A stretch of DNA of 64,000 nt from NCBI GenBank assembly GCA_945897365.1, contig CAMDFD010000012.1:1-64000 (forward strand), read 5' to 3'. This stretch comes from Bordetella parapertussis (lineage in GTDB: Bacteria > Pseudomonadota > Gammaproteobacteria > Burkholderiales > Burkholderiaceae_B). The number at the start of each line of letters is the position of its first letter. Positions within the stretch are counted from its first letter, which is position 1. A model generated the notes under the pieces. It was not told the DNA's origin, searched no databases, and saw only the letters and a program-made list of their open reading frames with translations. This document shows, one piece after another, positions 40,430-49,611 of the stretch. A program made the position numbers and the translations under genes.

Positions 40430-41644
40430 TTAGATAATGCCGCGCTCTTTCCAGTCAGCCTGTTGCTCGGCACCGATGCCTAGTTCCTCGAGGACCTCGG
40501 CAGTGTGTTGGCCTAGTTCAGGTGCCGTACGGGTAATTTGTCCGGGAGTTTGACTGAGCTTGGGCACAATGCCCGGCACTTGCACCACGGATCCATCGGG
40601 CAGGGTCGCATCCAAAATCATATCGCGAGCCTGATAGTGCGGGTCTTGCGCGATGTCTGCGGCATCGTAGCTTTTGCCAGCGGGTACGCCAGCCTTGTTC
40701 ATCGCCTCCAGCACAAAGTCCAGGGGATGTTGCTCGGTGTAGGCTGAAATCGCGGCATCGATACGCTCTGCATGTGCAGCACGTCCCACGTTGTTGGCAA
40801 GAGTTGGCTCGGTCGCCAAGTCTTCGCGACCGATGGCCTCCATGAGCCTTTTGTAGATGCTGTCGCCGTTGCCAGCGATCAAGGCGTAACGACCATCGTG
40901 GCACAAATAAGCATTGGTCGGCACGATCCCAGGCATGCTTGCACCAGAGGGCTGTCGCACCACACCAAATTTTGAGTACTCGGGCAAGAGACTTTCCATC
41001 ATATTAAAGACTGACTCATAGAGCGCGACGTCGACCTCCTGTCCCACACCGCCTTGCTGCTCACGATGTCTCAGCGCCATCATGACGCCGATCACGCCGT
41101 GCAGTCCGGATAAGGTGTCGCCGATCGATACCCCAACCCTGACAGGAGGACGTCCTGGTTCACCGCTTAAGTAGCGTAAGCCTCCCATGGCTTCTCCGAT
41201 CACGCCAAACCCCGGACGGTCTCGATAGGGGCCAGATTGACCGTAGCCGGAGACACGCAGCATGATGAGCTTTGGATTGAGCGCATGCAGATCCTTGAAA
41301 CCCAAACCCCATTTTTCCATGGCGCCGGGGCGGAAGTTTTCAATCAAAATGTCGGCATCGGCAGCCAGTTTACGGATGACCTCTTGTCCCTCGGGCTGGC
41401 GCAAATCAAGCGTCACTGAACGTTTGTTACGGGCGTGCGCGGCCCACCAGACCGACGTCCCCTCGTGCAAGAGGCGCCAAGTCCGCAGAGGGTCACCTGT
41501 TTTAGGCGGTTCGATTTTGATCACATCCGCACCAAATTCAGCGAGAATTTTCGAGGCGAAAGGGCCTGCGATCAACTGGCCCAGTTCGATTACGCGCAGA
41601 CCACTCAGTGGAAGTGACATCGTCTGATTTATGGTGCTAGCCAT
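40430..41644 (-). CDS. CaiB/BaiF family CoA transferase
   Basis: The 404-residue protein is a class III CoA transferase: LRVIELGQLIAGPFASKIL, IKIEPPKTGDPLR, the nucleotide-binding ARNKRSVTLDL, and the catalytic aspartate D176 in VSIGDTLSGLHG. These enzymes move CoA between carboxylic acids, often from succinyl-CoA. Next to a lyase and LeuC/LeuD homologues it may form citramalyl-CoA or a related thioester. The start overlaps leuD by 16 bases and is preceded by AGAGAGAA. An internal ATG at 41620 is a possible shorter start. Confidence 0.88.
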   Translation of the reverse strand: MASTINQTMSLPLSGLRVIELGQLIAGPFASKILAEFGADVIKIEPPKTGDPLRTWRLLHEGTSVWWAAHARNKRSVTLDLRQPEGQEVIRKLAADADILIENFRPGAMEKWGLGFKDLHALNPKLIMLRVSGYGQSGPYRDRPGFGVIGEAMGGLRYLSGEPGRPPVRVGVSIGDTLSGLHGVIGVMMALRHREQQGGVGQEVDVALYESVFNMMESLLPEYSKFGVVRQPSGASMPGIVPTNAYLCHDGRYALIAGNGDSIYKRLMEAIGREDLATEPTLANNVGRAAHAERIDAAISAYTEQHPLDFVLEAMNKAGVPAGKSYDAADIAQDPHYQARDMILDATLPDGSVVQVPGIVPKLSQTPGQITRTAPELGQHTAEVLEELGIGAEQQADWKERGII

Positions 41645-42273
41645 GGTTGATTCTCTCTTGCTTTTTGTTCGTACCGTTGGATCTGGTCGCTATAACCCAA
41701 AGTCAGGGCAATTTCATCGACGCCTTTCATCAGGCATTCTTGCCAGAAGGGATCGATTTTAAAGTGCAACGGTTGCTTAAAATAGCCACACGCGACGGTG
41801 CAGTTTTTTAAATCAATCGTGATGCTGAGACCGGCTTGGCGCTCAGCGAGGGGTGTATTGTTTTGAGCCGCTTGCGTCAACGCAAGACGTAACGCCTTGA
41901 GCGTATCGGTTGGCAATACGATAGGAAGCACCCCATTTTTCAAACAATTATTATAAAAAATATCGCCGAAACTTGGGGCCAAAATTGACTTGATGCCGAA
42001 ATCAACCATCGCATAGACAGCCGCCTCGCGCGAGGAGCCACAGCCAAAGTTTTCGTCGCACACCAACACATTCGCGCCTTGAAAAACAGCGTGATTCAAG
42101 ACGAAATCTTCACGAGGACGTTGCTCAGCATCAAAGCGCAAGTCATAAAACAAATAGTCCGCATACTCGCCACGACGCTTTTTGAGGAAGCGCGCAGGGA
42201 TAATTTGATCCGTATCGACGTTGCGGCCTTCAAGAGGTGCCGCCAGACCATCCAGGCTTATAAAGGGAGTCAT
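41629..42273 (-). CDS. LeuD-type (3-isopropylmalate dehydratase small subunit) protein
   Basis: The 214-residue aconitase swivel domain has NVDTDQIIPARFLK, NFGCGSSREAAVYA and APSFGDIFYNNCLKNGVLP. ATG 42273 overlaps the LeuC stop by four bases and fits the family; an upstream extension is only a shadow of leuC. It forms the small subunit with the adjacent LeuC homologue. Compared with typical leucine-pathway LeuD it is divergent in the central part. With a CoA transferase and a lyase alongside, and no leuA or leuB, the pair may hydrate citraconate, mesaconate or a similar acid instead of serving leucine synthesis. Confidence 0.85.
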   Translation of the reverse strand: MTPFISLDGLAAPLEGRNVDTDQIIPARFLKKRRGEYADYLFYDLRFDAEQRPREDFVLNHAVFQGANVLVCDENFGCGSSREAAVYAMVDFGIKSILAPSFGDIFYNNCLKNGVLPIVLPTDTLKALRLALTQAAQNNTPLAERQAGLSITIDLKNCTVACGYFKQPLHFKIDPFWQECLMKGVDEIALTLGYSDQIQRYEQKARENQPWLAP

Positions 42274-43697
42274 CCGGAAATCCTTGAGAGCAATGGACGA
42301 ACATCGGTGAGATGGCCAGAGATCGCAGCCGCGGCGACCATGGCTGGGCTCATGAGGTGTGTTTTGACGCCCGGACCTTGGCGGCCGACGAAGTTGCGGT
42401 TGGAGGTCGAGGCGATACGCTCTCCCGCGGGTGCGGTATCTCCATTGATTCCCACGCACATCGAACAGCCAGGTTCGCGCCACTCGAGTCCTGCGTCCTT
42501 GAATATTTGATCGAGACCTTCTTGTTCAGCGGCTTTTTTGACCTGTGTAGAGCCTGGAACAACGATACCGGGAACTTTGGATCGACAGCCTTTTAGGATC
42601 TGGGCGGCACTGCGTAGGTCAGAGAGTCGGGCATTCGTGCAGGAGCCGATAAAAACCCGGTCGATGTGAACGGTATTGAGGGGGGTGCCCGGGGTCAAGG
42701 CCATATAGTCAAGGGCGTCGATCATAGATTGGCGCAGGGCAGAGTCAGAGACCTGTGCTGGATCTGGAATCATGCCGGTAATGGGTAGGGCGGCTTCTGG
42801 GCTGGTCCCCCAGGTCACCATGGGGGCTAAGGTGTCAAGGTCGATCGTGATTTCTTTATCCCAGCCGCAGTCGTGATCAGAATAAAGTTGGCGCCATTGC
42901 ACAAGCGCGCGATCCCAATCGCTTTGCTTGGGGGCAAAAGGGCGACCATGCAGATAATCAAAGACCAGATCGTCCGGTGCCATGATGCCAAAGCGGGCAC
43001 CCGCCTCAATGGTCATATTGCACATGGTGAGGCGATCCTCGAGACTGAGCGCACTCAGTGCTGGGCCCGTGAACTCGAGCGCATGACCTGTCGCACCAGA
43101 GGAGCCAATGTGCGCGATCACCGCGAGAATGATGTCTTTGCCCGTGACGCCTGCCTGTCGTACACCCTTGAGTTCGACACGCAGGTTCAAGGGCTTGGCC
43201 TGCCAGAGCGACTGGGTCGCCAGCACATGCGTACTTTCAGATTGTCCGATGCCGAACGCAAGGGCGCCGAACGCTCCGTGCGTCGAGGTATGGCTGTCGC
43301 TACACGTCAGGGTCATGCCAGGAAGCGTGATGCCTTGCTCCGGGCCCATGACATGAATAATGCCTTGCCGCGCATCATGAATCGGAAAGTAGTTGGCACC
43401 ACTCCATTGCATATTGGTTTCAAAACGCGTGATCATCTCAGTGATTTCCGGCGTCGACGCGTCTTTAGGATGACGGCTAATGGTCGGCACATAATGGTCC
43501 GCGACACCGAAGATTTGAGCGGGATTGCGCAGGGATAAGCCGCGTTCGCGTAAGGCACTGAAGGCGTGAAAAGACCCTTCGTGAATCAAGTGACGATCGA
43601 TATACAACAGAGAAGGCCCGGTAGAGCGCTCAACAACAAGATGCTTACGCCAAATTTTTTCGAACAGCGTCATTGAAGCTGGGTGTTGGGAGGCCAT
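42270..43697 (-). CDS. LeuC-type (3-isopropylmalate dehydratase large subunit) protein
   Basis: The 475-residue aconitase-family protein holds the [4Fe-4S] ligands in IGSCTNARLSD and GCSMCVGING, plus LIYIDRHL-like and CSDSHTSTHGAFGALAFG blocks. It begins at ATG 43697, four bases past the end of the CDF gene (a TTG at 43700 is possible). As large subunit with LeuD it would catalyse a hydratase/isomerase reaction on a branched dicarboxylate. Its operon suggests catabolic use, but a role in leucine synthesis cannot be excluded without knowing whether another leuCD exists in the genome. Confidence 0.88.
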   Translation of the reverse strand: MASQHPASMTLFEKIWRKHLVVERSTGPSLLYIDRHLIHEGSFHAFSALRERGLSLRNPAQIFGVADHYVPTISRHPKDASTPEITEMITRFETNMQWSGANYFPIHDARQGIIHVMGPEQGITLPGMTLTCSDSHTSTHGAFGALAFGIGQSESTHVLATQSLWQAKPLNLRVELKGVRQAGVTGKDIILAVIAHIGSSGATGHALEFTGPALSALSLEDRLTMCNMTIEAGARFGIMAPDDLVFDYLHGRPFAPKQSDWDRALVQWRQLYSDHDCGWDKEITIDLDTLAPMVTWGTSPEAALPITGMIPDPAQVSDSALRQSMIDALDYMALTPGTPLNTVHIDRVFIGSCTNARLSDLRSAAQILKGCRSKVPGIVVPGSTQVKKAAEQEGLDQIFKDAGLEWREPGCSMCVGINGDTAPAGERIASTSNRNFVGRQGPGVKTHLMSPAMVAAAAISGHLTDVRPLLSRISG

Positions 43698-43700
43698 CAA

Positions 43701-44645
43701 TCAGGTTTCCTTGATGTTCTGATCCGTCCGCGAGGTAACGGGATCGATGTGTGTCAGTAAATTCAAAACGCGATGTCTCTGCATGACGGCATGTCGTGCC
43801 GCCAAACCAATATCATGACCGACCTCGACGGTGAGGTACGCATCGACTTCGATATGGGCATCAACCAAAATCATATCGCCCATCTTTCGAGTCCGCACAT
43901 CATGGACACCGAGCACGCCTGGCGTCTCTAGGAGTGTGGCCGAAATCGCCGCAACTTCTTGTTCGTCTGCAGAACGATCCATCAGATCGTGAAAGGCGCT
44001 GGCGCCAAAGGTCCAGCCCATTTTTCCGATCATGAGCCCCACAAACAGCGCAGCGATTGGATCGAGAATCGGATAGCCCGCGAGGTTTCCAATAATCCCC
44101 ACGGCAACCACCAGGGACGAGGCAGCATCAGAGCGGGCGTGCCAGGCATTGGCCACCAGCATGCTCGACTTGACGCGCTTGGCGATCTTGAGCATGTAGC
44201 GAAACAGCAGCTCTTTTGTCACGAGGGCAATGCCTACGATCCAAAGCGCTGCACCATGGACGGTGGGGATATCTTCGGGGTTTTTAAGTTTTTCAAAGGC
44301 GGCCCAAAGCATGCCTAGCGCAACGATGATCAGCAAGGCACCCAACACCATCGAAGCCGCAGTCTCAAAACGCTGATGCCCATAGGGATGCTCTTGGTCG
44401 GCGTCTTTTTGACTATGGTGGTTGGCAAACAGCACAACGAAATCGCCGATGAGGTCCGAGAGCGAGTGAATGCCGTCGGCGATCAAAGCTTGAGATTTCG
44501 CGAAAATCCCTATCAGTATTTGAGCCGTACAGAGCAGGATATTGACCACCACGCTCACCCAGGTACTGCGTTTCGCCGCGCTCGCCCGCTCTTGAGGGGT
44601 GAACTCAGTATCCTCGCTGTCGTCGAAGAGTTCAGGGGTTTTCAT
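43701..44645 (-). CDS. Cation diffusion facilitator transporter
   Basis: The 314-residue inner-membrane protein has about six helices and the CDF metal-site motifs HSLSD (ADGIHSLSDLIGD) and HARSD (AWHARSDAASSLVV). A cytoplasmic domain (residues 220-314) carries several histidines. It exports divalent metals such as zinc, cobalt or manganese in exchange for protons; selectivity cannot be read. Start and stop overlap or abut the neighbours (ATGA with the dehydrogenase upstream, then leuC), so it lies inside a metabolic operon, possibly by chance. Confidence 0.9.
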   Translation of the reverse strand: MKTPELFDDSEDTEFTPQERASAAKRSTWVSVVVNILLCTAQILIGIFAKSQALIADGIHSLSDLIGDFVVLFANHHSQKDADQEHPYGHQRFETAASMVLGALLIIVALGMLWAAFEKLKNPEDIPTVHGAALWIVGIALVTKELLFRYMLKIAKRVKSSMLVANAWHARSDAASSLVVAVGIIGNLAGYPILDPIAALFVGLMIGKMGWTFGASAFHDLMDRSADEQEVAAISATLLETPGVLGVHDVRTRKMGDMILVDAHIEVDAYLTVEVGHDIGLAARHAVMQRHRVLNLLTHIDPVTSRTDQNIKET

Positions 44646-45922
44646 GGCGTTTGGGATTGGAAACGTTGTGGGCTAAAGGGGGCTAGAGAAATTTCTGGCG
44701 GGGTGCCCGTAGCAAGTTGGGCAACAAGCCGTCCCGTTCGCGCCGAACCCACGAGTCCGACATGACCATGACCGTAGGCGTGAATGATATCCGCACAACC
44801 CGAGGCGAGACCAATACAAGGCAGTCCGTCGGGGGTGCTGGGTCGCCGTCCCATCCATATCGTGATGCGCTCGGTGGGTAAGTCTGCCGGGAGTTTTGGG
44901 TACAGCGCGACCAGGTGCTTGCGCAATATCTCGGCGCGTCGCCAGTCGGGCGTGTCGTCTGTTTGTGCGATCTCGACCTGGCCAGCGACACGCAAGCCTC
45001 GTTCCATACTGGTGACGATCACTTTACGGTCCGCAAACATTGTCGGGATGCGCGGTCCTGCTTCGGGGGTAGCCACGACGGCATGGTAGCCACGCTCGGA
45101 CTCCAGGGAAACCTTGTCTCCCGCTAGGCGCGCAAGCTCTTTAGAGCGAGCTCCGATCGCAATGACAGCTTTATCACAAGGGATTTCACCCGTGTCGGTG
45201 ATGACGGCTTGAAGGGCACCATTTTCCATGCGAAAGCCGGTCGCGCGCGCGCGAATCAGTTGCGCGCCGCGGGCTTGTGCATGGGCAATCAGCGCTGCGG
45301 TATAAGCCCCCGGATTTCGACAACTGCCTGTTTCGGGCACCAGAACACCAAAGGTATAGCGTCGATCCAAGTCAGGTTCGAGCTCGGCGAGCTCAGCCGC
45401 GTTGAGCTCTTTCCAGAGGATGCCTTCTTTTTTACGTATATCCCAGGCTTTCGCGTCCTGCGCAAAGTGTTCTTTGGATAAATAGGCATGCAAAAGACCG
45501 GTTCGGACGATTAAGTGGCCCACGCCAGCTTGTTCCGCCATTTCTTGATGCAGCGCCGGGGCTCCCGCCAAAAGACTGCGCAAGGCAACGGCTGTGCGTT
45601 CGATTTTGGTGTAATTGGAGGCGGCATTCAGATAGCGCGTGAGCCAGGGCAAGGCTCTTGGAAAGTATTTCCAGCGAATCGCAAGGGGTCCTAGAGGGTC
45701 TGTTAACCAGGTCGGAACATGTTTCCATGCCCCGGGGGCCGCCGGTGGGAGCACGGAGTGAGAGGAGAGCCATCCCGCATTGCCAAAGCTTGCAGCCTGC
45801 TCATCGCCAGGCTGCTCTGGCTCGACGAGGGTGACACGCATGCCTGCATTGAGGCATTGATAGGCGCTGGTCGCACCAATGATGCCAGCTCCAATGATGA
45901 CAACGTGCTCTAGAGGGTGCAT
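44642..45922 (-). CDS. D-amino acid dehydrogenase-like FAD oxidoreductase
   Basis: The 426-residue protein is a DadA-type flavoprotein: FAD site VVIIGAGIIGATSAYQCL (residues 7-24), FGNAGWLSSHSVLPPAAPG, and the C-terminal WMGRRPSTPDGLPCIG with HAYGHGHVGL. DadA enzymes oxidise D-amino acids to 2-oxo acids and pass electrons to the respiratory chain. The ATG at 45922 gives the family N-terminus; the longer frame to 46318 has no family match. It is the first gene of the minus-strand run and is divergent from a hydroxyacid dehydrogenase gene. Confidence 0.87.
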   Translation of the reverse strand: MHPLEHVVIIGAGIIGATSAYQCLNAGMRVTLVEPEQPGDEQAASFGNAGWLSSHSVLPPAAPGAWKHVPTWLTDPLGPLAIRWKYFPRALPWLTRYLNAASNYTKIERTAVALRSLLAGAPALHQEMAEQAGVGHLIVRTGLLHAYLSKEHFAQDAKAWDIRKKEGILWKELNAAELAELEPDLDRRYTFGVLVPETGSCRNPGAYTAALIAHAQARGAQLIRARATGFRMENGALQAVITDTGEIPCDKAVIAIGARSKELARLAGDKVSLESERGYHAVVATPEAGPRIPTMFADRKVIVTSMERGLRVAGQVEIAQTDDTPDWRRAEILRKHLVALYPKLPADLPTERITIWMGRRPSTPDGLPCIGLASGCADIIHAYGHGHVGLVGSARTGRLVAQLATGTPPEISLAPFSPQRFQSQTP

Positions 45923-46033
45923 GATGTGGTTTATTTGTGTTTTTGAGTAAAAACATCGTAGCATCAAGGACTGTTTGCGTCTTGACGCACTCCGGTATGA
46001 TCTGATTTCTATTTTTCTCGGGAATGCACTCTC

Positions 46034-46957
46034 ATGAAAGCTGTTTTTATTGATGCAAGCGCGACGTTGGGTGACGTGGCTGAGCGCTTGCACCGTGCTG
46101 ACGATATTGCGCTGGTGGTCAATCGTCAGGTCGACATCACGCCTGAGCAGATTCCAGCCGTGATGGGGGATGCGGAAATTTTGATCGTGGATCACACTGC
46201 GGTACCGACCTCGATCGCGAAACAATGCAAGGGTCTCAAGCATGTCGTATTTCTGGGGACTGGCGCCCGTTCGTATATGAACCCCGAGGAGTTGGCCGAG
46301 ATTGGCATCGAGGTACACATTATCAAGGGTTATGGAGACACCGCTGTTGCTGAGTGCGCCTTTGCCTTGATGTGGGCCTCTGCCAAGGGCTTTGCCCGGA
46401 TGGATCGCGAGATGCGCACCGGCAACTGGTTGCGTACCGAAGCGGTTCAGCTCACAGGTAAAACGCTCGGTTTGATCGGTTTTGGCGGCATTGCCGCAGA
46501 AATGGCGCGTTTGGCACTTGGCGCTGGCATGCAGGTGATTGCCTGGAATCGCACGCCGAAGTCTTACCCAGGCGTTAAATTCGTGTCGCTTGAGGATCTC
46601 TTGTCACATAGCCAAGTGATTTCTCTGCATTTATTGCTCAACGACGAAACCAAGGGATTCATCTCGCGCGAGCGTATTGCCCAAATGAAGGACGGCGTGA
46701 TACTGGTGAACACCGCCCGTGGAGCGGTGATTGATGAAAAAGCCTTGGTCGATGCCTTGGACTCTGGCAAGATTGCTCATGCGGGCCTTGATGTCTTTGA
46801 AATCGAACCCCTGCCCAAAGACCACCCCTTTACCAAGGTTGAAAACGTCACGTTATCGGCGCATTCAGCTTTCCGTACCCCAGAAGCCAGTGATAATCTG
46901 ATCGAAGCATCTTTAAACCACTGCCGCCGGATCTCGGGGCAGGGCACACAGCGTTAA
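46034..46957 (+). CDS. D-2-hydroxyacid dehydrogenase (NAD-dependent)
   Basis: The 307-residue protein has the catalytic and NAD-binding domains of the D-2-hydroxyacid dehydrogenase family: GKTLGLIGFGGIAAEMARLA, VNTARGAVIDEKALVDAL (arginine and glutamate sites) and LSAHSAFRTPEAS (histidine). It is related to phosphoglycerate dehydrogenase but lacks the C-terminal ACT domain. It lies 10 bases before a Bug receptor gene with the same direction, so it may act on the imported acid. It is divergent from the DadA-like gene. Confidence 0.87.
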   Translation: MKAVFIDASATLGDVAERLHRADDIALVVNRQVDITPEQIPAVMGDAEILIVDHTAVPTSIAKQCKGLKHVVFLGTGARSYMNPEELAEIGIEVHIIKGYGDTAVAECAFALMWASAKGFARMDREMRTGNWLRTEAVQLTGKTLGLIGFGGIAAEMARLALGAGMQVIAWNRTPKSYPGVKFVSLEDLLSHSQVISLHLLLNDETKGFISRERIAQMKDGVILVNTARGAVIDEKALVDALDSGKIAHAGLDVFEIEPLPKDHPFTKVENVTLSAHSAFRTPEASDNLIEASLNHCRRISGQGTQR

Positions 46958-46967
46958 GGAGAACACT

Positions 46968-47960
46968 ATGCGTCATATCTTTACCAAAACAACTCTCGCC
47001 CTCATTGCAGCTGCCGCTTGTACTGCCGCCGTTGCGCAAGCCGATAAATGGCCCACGCGGTCCATTACGATCGTGGGTGGCTTTCCAAACGGTTCCGGCG
47101 TGGACATTTATGCCCGTAAGATCGGCGTGGCCCTGACAGCCGCCTGGAATGTTCCGGTCGTTGTGGATGCAAAAACTGGTGCGGGTGGCAATATTGCTTC
47201 AGATCTGGTGGCGCGTGCGCAACCTGATGGTTATACCTACTTGTTTGGGACTGCGGGTACACATGCGATCAACCCAGCGCTCTATAAAAAGCTAAGCTTT
47301 GATGTTGAAAAGGACTTCACGCGTATCGCGATTTTGGGTGATGTTCCTAACGTGTTGTTGATTAATCCCAAAAAGCATCCTGAGATCAAGACCTGTGGTG
47401 ACTTGCTCAAATTGATGCGCAACAAGCCCGGTACCTTGAATTATGGTTCAACAGGCAACGGTGCCTCGACCCATTTGGCGGGCGCGCAGTTTGCGAGCGC
47501 AGCCAAGGTAAGTATGGTGCACGTGCCATACCGTGGTCAGGGACCGGCAATGACGGCCTTGCTCGGCGGTGATGTGGACCTGTTCTTTAACCAGAGTGCG
47601 CCTGCGATCGCTTCCGTCAAGGGCGGTCGAACCATCGCCTTGGCGGTCACGAGTCCCACCCGTTTAGCGGCTTTGCCAGACGTTCCCACCGTGGCTGAGG
47701 CCTGCAAATTGCCAGGTTTTGTGAGTACGACTTGGTATGGCTTATTTGGACCGGCAAAGCTTCCGGCCGATATTTCCGCCAAAATGAGTGCTGAGATTGT
47801 GAAAATTGTCTCAACCCCCGCGTTTAAGACTTGGTTGACAGACACACAGGGCATCACGCCCGCAGCCGATCCGGGTCCCGCCGCGTTTGCCCGTATCCAT
47901 AAAGAAGACATGAAAAATTGGGCGGAAATTGTGAAAATTTCAGGCGCAACGGTAGATTGA
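46968..47960 (+). CDS. Bug/TctC-family periplasmic solute receptor
   Basis: The 330-residue protein has a signal peptide (about residues 1-25, ending VAQA) and the Bug fold: WPTRSITIVGGFPNGSGVDIYAR, AKTGAGGNIASDLVARAQPDGYT and VPYRGQGPAM. It binds small carboxylates in the periplasm for TctAB-type or other uptake. The ATG is preceded by AAGGAGAAC. No TctA or TctB gene lies in the window, which is usual for orphan Bug genes in Burkholderiales. The ligand may be the substrate of the preceding dehydrogenase. Confidence 0.92.
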   Translation: MRHIFTKTTLALIAAAACTAAVAQADKWPTRSITIVGGFPNGSGVDIYARKIGVALTAAWNVPVVVDAKTGAGGNIASDLVARAQPDGYTYLFGTAGTHAINPALYKKLSFDVEKDFTRIAILGDVPNVLLINPKKHPEIKTCGDLLKLMRNKPGTLNYGSTGNGASTHLAGAQFASAAKVSMVHVPYRGQGPAMTALLGGDVDLFFNQSAPAIASVKGGRTIALAVTSPTRLAALPDVPTVAEACKLPGFVSTTWYGLFGPAKLPADISAKMSAEIVKIVSTPAFKTWLTDTQGITPAADPGPAAFARIHKEDMKNWAEIVKISGATVD

Positions 47961-48015
47961 TTGTTGTTGTTTGAAAGCATCGACGAAGTAGGTCAAACTA
48001 CTTTAAAATCCAAAG

Positions 48016-49611
48016 ATGCTTTCAACTCATCACTTTATTTGTAAAAAGTGGCTCCTAAGACATTTTTTAATTGTTTGTGGGGCCATTTCTGTTTCCGGTT
48101 GTATGGTCGGGCCCGATTTTCAGGCGCCAGAAGCCAAGCTTCAGCCTGCCTTTAGCCAGCCTCAAAAAACGGCTTTCACAGAGGCCATTCCTGCTCCCTT
48201 AGAAACGGCGCCAAATCCTGTGCATTGGTGGGCGGGCTTTGATGATCCTACGCTGACCGATTTACTCGCGCGCGCAGCCAAAGACAATCTTTCTCTGCAG
48301 CGTGCGGCAATCCGTATTTACGAGGCGCGTTCACAACTCGGCGTGGCGGATGCCAGCCTGCTACCCACAGTCGCTTTGGCCGGCGGAGTCACGCGTGCCG
48401 ATCAACCCAATGCCTTGACGCAGTTTCTCAATGCGTCCTCCTTGTCTACGACCCAAAATTTAGTGGTTCAGGCCAACTGGGAAATCGACTTTTGGGGTAA
48501 GTACCGGCGCGGTATCGAAAGTACGGTGTCTTCATTGTTCTCAACCACTGCAGCGTATTACGCAGCCGATGTCTCCTTGGCTGCCGATGTTGCCAATACC
48601 TACATCACGATTCGTAATTACCAAGCATTGCTGCGTGTCGCGCGCACGAACCTCGCCCTGCAGGCCGAGAGTTTAAGGATCGCCTCCTCGCGCTTTAAAA
48701 ATGGCGCGACGTCTTTGCTGGATCTCAGTCAGGCCCAGTCGCAATACGAACAGACGAAAGCTGACATTCCGACCCTGATTGCCGCGCTCAAAAATGCTGA
48801 ATTTGCCATGAGTATCCTGTTGGGAGAATTACCCGACTTTTATGAAAAAACCTATGGCCAGACAGAGAGTCGCTTGCAGCCCCCTCAGTCATTGCAGGTT
48901 GGCATTCCCAAGGATTTGCTGCGTCGTCGTCCCGATGTGTTGCAGGCCGAATACGCCGCGGCAGCCCAGTCCGCCTTGATCGGCGTCAATACGGCGGCCT
49001 TGTATCCTAGTTTTTCGCTCAGCGGATATTTTGGCTTTCAAAATGTCTCAATGAATAACCTCAATCAGTCCAGTCTATTTTCGTGGGATAACCGCACGAC
49101 ATCGATTGGCGGGAGTTTTGTCTTTCCACTGTTTTATCGCGGCGCAATCGTCGATCAGATACGTGTCCAAGATGCCGTTTTTCAGAGCAGTGTTCTAGCC
49201 TATCAAAATCAGGTGCTGCAAGCCCAAAAAGAGGTTGAGCAAGCATTGATTTCGATTTCAACGACAAGCAGTTCTACTGGAGATCTTAAAAAATCTGCGA
49301 CGGCCGCTCAGCGTGCGGCTGCACTGGCGCTCGATCGCTACAAGTCGGGTCAAAATGATTACAACACCGTGATTGTCGCTCAGCAGCAGCTCTTGCAAGT
49401 GCAAAATAGTCTGGTGCAGTCACAAACCAACAACCTGTTGGGCTATGTCGCAGCCTTCAAAGCACTTGGGGGTGGGTGGAACGGGACCTTGGCAACGCCT
49501 GCGTTACCCGCCGCGATGGTCGGACAGATGCAGGCTCGCACCAACTGGGGGGATGCCTTGACCAATCCCGCCGAACCTCGTTTAGTGAAGTCTACCGAGA
49601 AGATTCAATGA
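48016..49611 (+). CDS. RND efflux outer-membrane lipoprotein (NodT/OprM family)
   Basis: The 531-residue protein has a lipoprotein signal with cysteine C29 (SVSGCMVGP) and two outer-membrane efflux (TolC-like) repeats: PVHWWAGFDDPTLTDLLARA and the second half from GIPKDLLRRRPDVLQAEYAAA. It forms the outer-membrane channel for the adaptor and pump encoded next. Here the channel gene comes first, whereas adaptor-pump-channel order is more common. Its stop overlaps the adaptor start by ATGA. Confidence 0.92.
   Translation: MLSTHHFICKKWLLRHFLIVCGAISVSGCMVGPDFQAPEAKLQPAFSQPQKTAFTEAIPAPLETAPNPVHWWAGFDDPTLTDLLARAAKDNLSLQRAAIRIYEARSQLGVADASLLPTVALAGGVTRADQPNALTQFLNASSLSTTQNLVVQANWEIDFWGKYRRGIESTVSSLFSTTAAYYAADVSLAADVANTYITIRNYQALLRVARTNLALQAESLRIASSRFKNGATSLLDLSQAQSQYEQTKADIPTLIAALKNAEFAMSILLGELPDFYEKTYGQTESRLQPPQSLQVGIPKDLLRRRPDVLQAEYAAAAQSALIGVNTAALYPSFSLSGYFGFQNVSMNNLNQSSLFSWDNRTTSIGGSFVFPLFYRGAIVDQIRVQDAVFQSSVLAYQNQVLQAQKEVEQALISISTTSSSTGDLKKSATAAQRAAALALDRYKSGQNDYNTVIVAQQQLLQVQNSLVQSQTNNLLGYVAAFKALGGGWNGTLATPALPAAMVGQMQARTNWGDALTNPAEPRLVKSTEKIQ

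Noticed and set aside
42274..42483. N-terminal extension of the LeuD-type gene into leuC
   Set aside because: The added 70 residues do not look like LeuD and are a shifted reading of leuC; the ATG at 42273 overlaps the leuC stop neatly.
45923..46318. N-terminal extension of the DadA-like gene
   Set aside because: It runs antisense into the hydroxyacid dehydrogenase gene and precedes the canonical FAD-binding N-terminus.
49476..49607. N-terminal extension of the RND adaptor
   Set aside because: It would place 44 hydrophilic residues before a lipoprotein signal; it is a shadow of the channel gene.
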